Source: Spirochaetae bacterium HGW-Spirochaetae-7 (GTDB taxonomy: Bacteria > Spirochaetota > Spirochaetia > Treponematales > UBA12059). Taken from it: a stretch of 5,801 nucleotides of DNA. This document shows, one piece after another, positions 1 through 5,291 of the stretch. The notes beneath the pieces are model-generated. The model searched no databases. It saw only the letters and a program-made list of their open reading frames with translations, and had not been told where the DNA came from. Position 1 is the first letter of the stretch. Each line of letters opens with the position of its first letter. The position numbers and the translations under genes were made by a program. The DNA is taken from the NCBI GenBank assembly GCA_002839245.1, contig PGXR01000183.1, positions 1 through 5,801 on the forward strand, read 5' to 3'.

Positions 1-1122
1 CGCGACAGTCATGGCGATCAGCCCCGTTCTTGCCCGACCCGCCCCCGCGACTACGCAGGCAAGGGGCGTGGTGGCAGCTTCCAGCTCGCGCCCGGCCCCG
101 TGTGCCGCCCACAAGGAGGGCATCCGGCCGATGTCGGCCCAATCGACTATGACGTTGGCGCCTCCCAGGTCGAAGGCGGGATCGAGGGCTATGAAGCTCA
201 TGAAGCAGGCGGGGAAAGCCCTTCTCCGCCTGATAGCGGCGCGCAGTGCGTCGAAGCGTCCATCTTCGCGGAAGAGCGTAAACGCGGCCCAGGGCATGGG
301 TGCGGCAACGATAAGTTTTTTAGCGCCGAAGCTCCTGCCATCGGCGCAATCCACTTCATAACCTGCGGCTGCCTGCCTGATCGCCTTGGCTTCGGCGGAA
401 AGATGCACCTTACCTCCGCGCGCGCGGACGGAAGCGGCGATCGCTTCCGGTAGCGCCCCGATGCCGCCTGCCGGATACATGATCTTGCCGCTTGCGAAGC
501 TTTCCCACCGGTGCGCTATGGCCAGATAGACCATGTCCTCGAATGTCTTGGATGCAACTACGCGCGCGAGCTCACCGTCGTCTACGAGTTCCGGAATGAC
601 CTTCGAGCAGTTTCTAAACCCATGGCGGAGCAGGTTCGGTCTCTTGGCCAACGAGCTCATCCCGAAAGCCATTTTCTCCAGGAAGCCCATCTCGTAGGGA
701 GGTTTGGGCGCAGGACCGCTCGTCAGCTCGGCGAGAATTCTGGCATTCAAGTCAAAGAAGCGGTCGATCCTCCGTGCGCAAGCGGGGAAGGCCGCTCGAA
801 GGTCTTCCCGGGCTGAATCCCCGCGTATCTTGTAGCTTCCTTGATTTGTATTGATGGCCATGACTTCGTGGTGCTCCTCCAGAGGCAGCTCAACTCCCCA
901 CCAACGCAGGAATGGCGGCAGGAAGGAATCGGGCGCGAGCTCCCGCACGCCTTCTATCCCGATATCGAAGCTGACCCCCCGGTGCTCGAACGATGAGGCG
1001 AAGCCCCCGACCTTGTCGTGCTTTTCGAGAATGGCCACCGAGCGCCCCGCCAAAGCGAGGAAGGCCGCGGATGACAGGCCGGCCATTCCGCCTCCTATGA
1101 CGAGCGCATCGAAGCTTTCCAT
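1..1122 (-). CDS. FAD-dependent oxidoreductase, phytoene desaturase-like (C-terminus cut by window edge)
   Basis: The frame is open from the ATG at 1122 to base 1, giving 374 residues without a stop; the C-terminus lies outside. Residues 5-40 form a Rossmann FAD-binding unit: a beta strand, GGGMAG at 10-15, the ribose-binding acid E33 at the end of the second strand, and a GG pair at 39-40. GVSFDIG at 49-55 matches the region following it in CrtI-type enzymes, and YPAGGIGALPEAI at 216-228 followed by an RGGKV turn matches their conserved mid-protein block. Known relatives desaturate or saturate isoprenoid and retinoid chains or oxidise amines; the substrate cannot be read here. The C-terminal FAD-contacting motif, which would sharpen the family, is off the window. 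The start has a GGAG 8 bases upstream, inside the end of tetR, and sits 3 bases after the tetR stop, so translation is probably coupled. The family is confident, the function is not. Confidence 0.85.
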   Translation of the reverse strand, partial: MESFDALVIGGGMAGLSSAAFLALAGRSVAILEKHDKVGGFASSFEHRGVSFDIGIEGVRELAPDSFLPPFLRWWGVELPLEEHHEVMAINTNQGSYKIRGDSAREDLRAAFPACARRIDRFFDLNARILAELTSGPAPKPPYEMGFLEKMAFGMSSLAKRPNLLRHGFRNCSKVIPELVDDGELARVVASKTFEDMVYLAIAHRWESFASGKIMYPAGGIGALPEAIAASVRARGGKVHLSAEAKAIRQAAAGYEVDCADGRSFGAKKLIVAAPMPWAAFTLFREDGRFDALRAAIRRRRAFPACFMSFIALDPAFDLGGANVIVDWADIGRMPSLWAAHGAGRELEAATTPLACVVAGAGRARTGLIAMTVA

Positions 1123-1125
1123 ATG

Positions 1126-1698
1126 CTATTCTCCGATGGATGCGGCCAGTATCGTCGCCGAACGGCCGGCGAATTCACCGTCGGATATTCCGCATATCTT
1201 CATTATGGAAGTCCCCAGGAGTATGGCCAGGATTGCCTCGGCCCTGGAGTCGGCGTCACTCTGGATGGAGCCGCTTCCAGCGGCGGCGATGCCGGCCTTG
1301 AAGCCAAGCACCGTATTCCTGGCCCTTGTCGCCAATTCAGCAGGGACACCCGTCTTGGTCAAGGCTTCCGTTATCAGGGCAAAATACCTGGGCGAGGGAT
1401 CGGAGACCGCGTAACCGACGAAGGCGCCCAGGGCGTGAGGCGATGAATCCCGCTGAAGCATCCGGACAAGCGACCCAGCCGCGACGAGAGCCATGTCCAC
1501 GAGCGCCGTGAATACTTCTTCCTTTGACGGAAAATAATGATAGACCAGGCCGTAGCTCAATCCGCATCGGTCGGCGATCTCCTGCATCCTGGTTCCCTCG
1601 AAGCCCCTGTCTACAAAAGCGCCAAGCGCCGCATCCAGGATGGATTTTCGTCTATCTGCGTGGATTGCCTCGTTGGCTTCCGCAGTTCTTGGTGACAT
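1126..1698 (-). CDS. TetR/AcrR-family transcriptional regulator
   Basis: This is a 190-residue protein, the usual TetR length. Residues 15-62 form the N-terminal three-helix DNA-binding domain: a first helix around RRKSILDAALGAFVDRGF, then the helix-turn-helix MQEIADRCGLSYGLVYHYF at 38-56, ending in the family's YHYFPSKEEVF signature. The remainder, about 65-190, is a helical ligand-binding and dimerisation region with no recognisable ligand motif, which is normal for the family. The start is supported by AAGGAG at 1704-1709, 5 bases upstream. A sigma70-like promoter and a dyad overlapping its -10 lie immediately upstream, so the protein probably represses itself and the oxidoreductase that begins 3 bases after its stop. 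The inducer is likely a compound linked to that enzyme, which is inference from position only. Confidence 0.93.
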   Translation of the reverse strand: MSPRTAEANEAIHADRRKSILDAALGAFVDRGFEGTRMQEIADRCGLSYGLVYHYFPSKEEVFTALVDMALVAAGSLVRMLQRDSSPHALGAFVGYAVSDPSPRYFALITEALTKTGVPAELATRARNTVLGFKAGIAAAGSGSIQSDADSRAEAILAILLGTSIMKICGISDGEFAGRSATILAASIGE

Positions 1699-1712
1699 GC
1701 ACGCTCCTTATG

Positions 1713-1730
1713 ATTGATATGTTTGTCAAT
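1713..1730. promoter_or_regulatory. Candidate TetR operator (18-base dyad)
   Basis: The sequence ATTGATATGTTTGTCAAT is an imperfect palindrome with perfect 5-base outer arms ATTGA/TCAAT and a further A/T match inside. It overlaps the last three bases of the -10 element and the expected transcription start of the tetR promoter, where a bound repressor dimer would block polymerase. Length and placement suit a TetR dimer. Binding by the adjacent regulator is inferred. Confidence 0.6.
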
Positions 1731-1756
1731 ATAAAATAGTTTCAGATACTATGCAA
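1728..1756 (-). promoter_or_regulatory. Sigma70-like promoter of the tetR-oxidoreductase operon
   Basis: On the minus strand the -35 TTGCAT (1751-1756) is followed by a 17-base spacer and the -10 TATATT (1728-1733). The predicted start is near 1721, leaving a leader of about 22 bases that holds the AAGGAG ribosome site. An A/T tract at 1763-1774 (TTTTTTTGAAAA on the minus strand) falls at about -42 to -53, where an UP element would sit. The stretch is much more A/T-rich than its surroundings. Confidence 0.65.
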
Positions 1757-1795
1757 GCCCTGGTTTTCAAAAAAAGCATTGATTCAGGCAGGGGG

Positions 1796-1828
1796 AAAAA
1801 TACCGAAGGCCCCTTTCGGAGCCTTCGG
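1796..1828 (-). terminator. Intrinsic terminator of aspS
   Basis: On the minus strand CCGAAGGC pairs with GCCTTCGG (8 Watson-Crick pairs). The intervening TCCGAAAGGG adds U-G, C-G and C-G pairs and closes with a GAAA tetraloop, giving an 11-pair uninterrupted stem. It is followed at once by TATTTTT. The U-G pair would be an A-C mismatch on the plus strand and there is no T run on that side, so it acts in the minus direction. It lies 48 bases after the aspS stop. Confidence 0.88.
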
Positions 1829-1876
1829 CGGATCGGCAGTCTTAAGGTGCGGGATCGTGGGGGAGCCCCCGTTCAG

Positions 1877-3742
1877 CTACTTCTCCGGATATCGGATCGA
1901 CAGGTGCAGTTCATCCAACTGTTTTTGGTCGACCTCGTTCGGACAATCGTCCATTGGACTGACGGCGAAAGAATTCTTGGGGAACGCGATCACTTCCTTG
2001 ATGCTCGTTTCACCGGCCATCAGCATGACGAGGCGATCCAGGCCGGGCGCTATGCCGCCGTGGGGAGGGGCGCCGTACTTGAATGCCTCGGTCAGGAAGC
2101 CGAACTTCTTGTCGCCCTCGGCCTCGTCGAAGCCGACGATCTTGAAGATACGCTTCTGGAGCACCGGGTCGTGTATGCGTATCGAGCCGGAGGCCAGTTC
2201 GAAGCCGTTGAGCACGAGGTCGTAGAGGTCGCCCTTTACCGAACCCGGGTCGCTTTCGAGGGTATCGTGGTATTTTTCCTGCGGCCAGGTGAACATGTGG
2301 TGGGCGGTGTCCCACTTGGCCTCGGCCTCGTTGTACTCGAACATCGGGAAGTCGATGATCCAGGCGAACTCGAAGCGCTTCGGGTCGCAGAAGCCCAGGT
2401 CGCGGCCGAGCTTCGTGCGTACGGCGCCAAGGGCGATGTTGGCGGTCCTGCGCTTTGAGTCGGCTACGAGAAGAATGAGGTCGCCGACCTTGGCGCCGAG
2501 GCCGGAGATGATCTCGGCCGCGTTGCCGGCGAAGAATTTGGATGCGCCGCCCTCGAGCGCCGGCGCGCCGGGTTCCCCGGCGGTCGCGCCTGTCCCGGTT
2601 TTGTCGCCGCTTGCGGCGACGACCTTCATCCAGGCCATGCCCTTGGCACGATAGATCTTGGCGGCGGCTTCCAGTTCGTCCAGCTGTTTGCGCGAATAGT
2701 CGGCCTTGCCGGGGACGACGAGGGCCTTCACGCCTCCGCCCTGGACGGTGATGCCCCTGGCCGCGCTGGCCGCCTGCTCCGAGGCGCCGGTGGCCAACGC
2801 GTCCTTGAATGCCTGGAAGGTCGAGCCGGCGACGTACGGGGCGAAGTCCTGCATCTCCATGGCGAAGCGGAGGTCGGGCTTGTCCGTGCCGTATAGTTCG
2901 AGCGCGTCGTCGTAGGCGATGCGGCGGAAAGTCGCGGGCAGGGCGACGTCCATGGTCTTCGTGAAAACGTGGCCCATCAGGCCCTCGATCATCGTGAGGA
3001 TGTCCTCGCGCGAAACGAAGGACATCTCGATGTCTATCTGGGTGAATTCAGGCTGCCGGTCGCCGCGGGCGTCCTCGTCGCGGTAGCAGCGGGCTATCTG
3101 GAAGTACTTGTCGAAGCCCGACACCATGAGTATCTGCTTGTATAGCTGGGGACTCTGCGGCAGGGCGTAGAACTTTCCCGGGTAGAGGCGGCTCGGAACC
3201 AGGTAGTCGCGTGCGCCCTCGGGCGTGCTCTTGATGAAGGTCGGGGTCTCTATCTCGTAGAAACCTTCCCCTATCATGTACTCGCGTACGGCGAATGCGA
3301 CATTGCTGCGCAGCTTGATGCGCCTCTGCATGCCGCCGGAGCGCAGGTCGAGATAGCGGTACTTGAGACGGAGTTCTTCCTTGGCGTCGGTCTCGTCTTC
3401 GATCTGGAAGGGCAGGCCTTCGCACTTCGAGAGCACGACGATATCGGCCGCGACGACCTCGATTTCGCCGGTGGCCATGTCGGGATTGACCATGCTGTCC
3501 GGCCTGGCGCGCACCGTGCCCTCGATGGCCACGCAGAACTCGCTCTTCAGCTCGCCGGCGACCGCCTTGAGGGCCTCGGAAGCGTCGGAGTCGACAACTA
3601 CCTGCGTGGTGCCGTAGCGGTCGCGCAGGTTTACGAAGGATATGCCGCCATGGTCGCGCTTTCGGTTGACCCAGCCGTTCAAGGTTACTTTTTTCCCGGC
3701 GTCGGCCTTGCCCAGGGCCCCGCATGTCGTCGTGCGCTTCAT
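1877..3742 (-). CDS. aspS: Aspartyl-tRNA synthetase, bacterial type
   Basis: This class II synthetase charges tRNA(Asp) with aspartate in the cytoplasm. It has 621 residues, slightly longer than E. coli AspRS (about 590). Residues 1-110 are the OB-fold anticodon-binding domain (NGWVNRKRDHGGISF at 22-36). Motif 1 is around 158-176, the aspartate-site motif QSPQLYKQ is at 196-203, and motif 2 at about 214-237 includes RCYRDEDARGDRQPEFTQ. The bacterial GAD insertion spans about 285-430, and motif 3 GIAPGLDRLVM is at 563-573 with the ATP-binding Arg570. Within the GAD domain, residues 377-400 hold a Gly/Ala/Pro-rich loop about a dozen residues longer than in E. coli. I chose ATG 3742 because MKRTTTCG matches the usual N-terminus; ATG 3751 (adding MET) is equally possible. 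The open frame extends to 3919, but that part is a noncoding inverted repeat. The gene has its own promoter and terminator. Confidence 0.97.
   Translation of the reverse strand: MKRTTTCGALGKADAGKKVTLNGWVNRKRDHGGISFVNLRDRYGTTQVVVDSDASEALKAVAGELKSEFCVAIEGTVRARPDSMVNPDMATGEIEVVAADIVVLSKCEGLPFQIEDETDAKEELRLKYRYLDLRSGGMQRRIKLRSNVAFAVREYMIGEGFYEIETPTFIKSTPEGARDYLVPSRLYPGKFYALPQSPQLYKQILMVSGFDKYFQIARCYRDEDARGDRQPEFTQIDIEMSFVSREDILTMIEGLMGHVFTKTMDVALPATFRRIAYDDALELYGTDKPDLRFAMEMQDFAPYVAGSTFQAFKDALATGASEQAASAARGITVQGGGVKALVVPGKADYSRKQLDELEAAAKIYRAKGMAWMKVVAASGDKTGTGATAGEPGAPALEGGASKFFAGNAAEIISGLGAKVGDLILLVADSKRRTANIALGAVRTKLGRDLGFCDPKRFEFAWIIDFPMFEYNEAEAKWDTAHHMFTWPQEKYHDTLESDPGSVKGDLYDLVLNGFELASGSIRIHDPVLQKRIFKIVGFDEAEGDKKFGFLTEAFKYGAPPHGGIAPGLDRLVMLMAGETSIKEVIAFPKNSFAVSPMDDCPNEVDQKQLDELHLSIRYPEK
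2603..2620. repeat. Short perfect palindrome inside aspS loop coding region
   Basis: GTCGCCGC and GCGGCGAC form 8-base perfect arms around a 2-base centre. The palindrome encodes part of the Gly/Ala-rich loop near residues 375-380 of the synthetase, the segment that is longer than in E. coli. No T run follows on either strand, so it is not a terminator. It may be no more than chance in GC-rich low-complexity sequence. Confidence 0.5.
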
Positions 3743-3760
3743 TGTTTCCATGGTAGCGCG

Positions 3761-3789
3761 ACTATACCGCGCCGTGGGCAAATCGTCCA
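3761..3789 (-). promoter_or_regulatory. aspS: Candidate sigma70-like promoter of aspS
   Basis: On the minus strand TGGACG (3784-3789, four of six matches to TTGACA) is separated by 17 bases from TATAGT (3761-3766, five of six matches to TATAAT). The expected start, an A at about 3754, lies 3 bases before ATG 3751 and 12 before ATG 3742. There is no good Shine-Dalgarno; only GGAA precedes ATG 3742 at very short spacing. The message would therefore be nearly leaderless. Confidence 0.5.
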
Positions 3790-3831
3790 TACAGGAACGA
3801 CACCCCGCGCCGTAATGCACAAAGAGGCTTG

Positions 3832-3946
3832 TCAGAAAAGCCAGGCCAGAATTTGCATGGGGGCCCGCCTCGACAAAACAAGGCATGCTGCGCACGCCCT
3901 GTTTTGTAGGTCGCCCCATGCACCTTTCAGGGCTTGGCCTTTCAGA
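3832..3946 (-). repeat. Nested 115-base imperfect inverted repeat between the exported-protein gene and aspS
   Basis: Three tiers of arms fold on one centre. The outer arms 3832-3847 and 3931-3946 give 14 of 16 pairs. The middle arms 3854-3862 and 3914-3922 (TGCATGGGG/CCCCATGCA) are a perfect 9. The inner arms 3874-3888 and 3892-3906 give 15 pairs around a 3-base loop. A further GAGGC/GCCTC match at 3824-3828 and 3956-3960 could extend it. All three wobble pairs are G-U in minus-strand RNA and would be A-C mismatches in plus-strand RNA, which favours a structured minus-strand transcript. The unit fills most of the 246-base gap between the two genes. It could be a complex terminator, a small RNA, or a palindromic dispersed element; the single copy here cannot decide. 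Confidence 0.7.
3874..3906 (-). terminator. Possible intrinsic terminator of the exported-protein gene (inner hairpin)
   Basis: The inner hairpin has 15 pairs (two of them G-U in minus-strand RNA) and a GCA loop. The 5' arm starts CAAAACA and the 3' arm ends TGTTTTG, the A-tract/U-tract layout common in intrinsic terminators. The GC-rich upper stem followed by UUGUUUUG could terminate transcription 83 bases after the stop at 3989. The U run is broken by G and is itself pairable, so efficiency is uncertain. Confidence 0.45.
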
Positions 3947-3988
3947 GGGTCTTCCGCCTCGGCGCAGGGTGTCGCTTGGCAGGGGGGC

Positions 3989-5245
3989 TCAGTTGGCGGG
4001 GCTGAGGGTCTCCACGCGCCAGTACCAGTCTCCGTCGTCGATGTCCACATGGACGATGCTGCTGCCGGTGCCATCGGTGCCTTCCATGCTGGTGATGGTC
4101 GCGACCTGGCCGACGTATTCGAGCATTTCGTCGGCCCAGTTGTTGTCCCCGGCGATGTAGCGATGCGCGCCGATGACGACGCTGTCGCCTGTCTGGTAGC
4201 CGTAGCTGCCCGGTTCGCCCCGGCCCTTGAGCGCGAGGTTGCGGACGCGCCAGACGAAGTCGTTGCCTTTGACCCGTACGACGAGGAAGCCCTGCGAATC
4301 CGCTCCCGGAAGCGAGGTCACGACGGCCTCCTTTCCTACGAACGAGTCCATCTCGTCGGCCCAGTTGGATCCGCCGTTGAGCTCCTCGTGGCGGCCCAGG
4401 ATGACGGTGCTGCCTTCCTTGATGAAGCCGTAGCTTTCGATGCCTTCGGTAAAAGCCTCGTCTATCGAACTTCCGTCCTCGGAGCCGTCTTCATAGTCAC
4501 CCGAGTAGTCGCCCCTGTCGCCATAGCCGACATAACTGGCCTCGGGCGGGGTGTACCAGGGGAAGTCGTCATCGGGCGTGCCGGCGTAATAGCCGTCGGG
4601 CTCGGGATACTTGCCGGGCAGGGTCTGCGCCAGCGTCGTGAACGAGCCTGTCGCCTGGTCCCCGGCCAGTTCGAACACGGTAAAATCGACGAAGTAGACG
4701 AATGGCTTGAGGGCAGCCGGAAATCCCGTGGGCAGGTACTCGTCGGCTGGCGTGGCTTCGAGGTTGCGCTCCCAGACGATGGCCGCGGGCAATTCTCCGT
4801 CGTGGTACGTGACGTACCAGCCAATGTCGCCCTTGGCTACCTTCTCGTAGCTGCGTGCGGCGACGACCTTCTCTCCGGGCCGTGCCGCCATGATGACGTA
4901 CGCGGCATACTGGTCCTGGGTGCGGAAAGCCGGTCGCTTGAAGGAGGTCGACGTGAATGCCATCCTCGAGCCGGGAATCCAGCCGGTGGCGGCCTCGGAA
5001 GTCTTGACCTGGTACCAGAGAGTCGGTACTCCATCGAGGGTCAGCTTCTTGTCCTGGGCACCGAGGACGAGCAGCGGTTCGCCCTCGGACAGGCGGGGCG
5101 CAGGTTTGGAGTCATTGATGGCGGCGCTGGCGTATAGGGTGCTGTCGGTCGACAGGACGGCTACGACCGGCTTGGCCTGCGCCCAGGCGCTCACGCCCGA
5201 AATGGCCAGGACGAAGGCCGCGGCCATGATTCTGTTGGTTCGCAT
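3989..5245 (-). CDS. Exported protein with N-terminal SH3-like region and two C-terminal NWADEM repeats
   Basis: This is a 418-residue protein of unknown function. Residues 1-24 are a signal peptide: basic RTNR start, hydrophobic AAAFVLAISGVSA core, likely cleavage after AWAQA. It should be periplasmic or outer-surface; there is no lipobox cysteine. Residues about 27-95 look like a bacterial SH3b domain (LYASA near 37-41, WYQV at 77-80, TGWIPGSRM at 87-95). Residues 215-262 are an acidic, Tyr/Gly-rich linker (GDYSGDYEDGSEDGSS), probably disordered. Two related modules follow at 278-340 and 353-416. The frame runs on to 5494, but ATG 5245 begins the signal peptide and has AAGGA 5 bases upstream, repeated as AAGGAAGGAAG. 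Its 5' neighbour is a lipid-kinase gene 46 bases away, probably in the same operon. Cell-envelope binding is plausible for SH3b proteins, but no ligand or enzyme motif is visible. Confidence 0.88.
   Translation of the reverse strand: MRTNRIMAAAFVLAISGVSAWAQAKPVVAVLSTDSTLYASAAINDSKPAPRLSEGEPLLVLGAQDKKLTLDGVPTLWYQVKTSEAATGWIPGSRMAFTSTSFKRPAFRTQDQYAAYVIMAARPGEKVVAARSYEKVAKGDIGWYVTYHDGELPAAIVWERNLEATPADEYLPTGFPAALKPFVYFVDFTVFELAGDQATGSFTTLAQTLPGKYPEPDGYYAGTPDDDFPWYTPPEASYVGYGDRGDYSGDYEDGSEDGSSIDEAFTEGIESYGFIKEGSTVILGRHEELNGGSNWADEMDSFVGKEAVVTSLPGADSQGFLVVRVKGNDFVWRVRNLALKGRGEPGSYGYQTGDSVVIGAHRYIAGDNNWADEMLEYVGQVATITSMEGTDGTGSSIVHVDIDDGDWYWRVETLSPAN
3998..4414 (-). repeat. Tandem protein repeat (two SH3-like modules) in the exported protein
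   Basis: Residues 278-340 and 353-416 align with a 75-residue (225-base) period. Shared positions include GxxVxxGxH near the start, NWADEM (294-299 and 369-374), VG five residues later, a T-S pair, a G-x-D turn, VxVxxxD-like strands and a closing WRV..L. At DNA level a 15-base word, TCGTCGGCCCAGTTG on the plus strand, is identical at 4128-4142 and 4353-4367. Elsewhere the two copies have clearly diverged, so the duplication is not recent. Confidence 0.85.
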
Positions 5246-5271
5246 GAACTTCCTTCCTTGCTGCCGGGAAC

Positions 5272-5287
5272 CTGCCTTGGAAGGCAG
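5272..5287 (-). other. Intergenic hairpin upstream of the exported-protein gene
   Basis: CTGCCTT and AAGGCAG are perfect 7-base arms around a 2-base centre (6 pairs with a 4-base loop in RNA). It lies between the kinase stop and the ribosome site of the next gene, 26 bases before the start codon. No T run follows on the minus strand, so termination is unlikely. It could be an mRNA processing or stability hairpin, or a small operator. Confidence 0.5.
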
Positions 5288-5291
5288 TCCG

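Noticed and set aside
851..1414. 187-codon open frame on the plus strand
   Set aside because: It is antisense to the oxidoreductase N-terminus and the tetR C-terminus, both of which have clear family motifs.
1751..2458. 235-codon open frame on the plus strand
   Set aside because: It is antisense to the conserved C-terminal half of aspS and crosses the aspS terminator; its sequence has no recognisable fold.
2603..2620. Internal terminator in aspS
   Set aside because: The palindrome has no following T run on the minus strand and lies well inside a conserved essential gene.
3743..3919. N-terminal extension of aspS from the ATG at 3919
   Set aside because: The extra 59 residues do not resemble an AspRS N-terminus, the segment is mostly the nested inverted repeat and the promoter, and MKRTTTCG at 3742 matches the family start.
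3832..3946. SRP RNA, T-box leader or riboswitch reading of the inverted repeat
   Set aside because: No SRP tetraloop/GGAAGC-type motif or T-box sequence is seen, and the element lies upstream of the best aspS promoter, so it would not be in that leader if the promoter is real.
3832..3946. Small transposable element (MITE)
   Set aside because: The arms are imperfect and nested, not terminal; no target-site duplication is visible, and only one copy is in the window. It is left as possible, not called.
3650..5137. 495-codon open frame on the plus strand
   Set aside because: It is fully antisense to the exported-protein gene and the start of aspS, has no domain-like content, and runs across the intergenic inverted repeat. 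It is an effect of GC-rich codon use.
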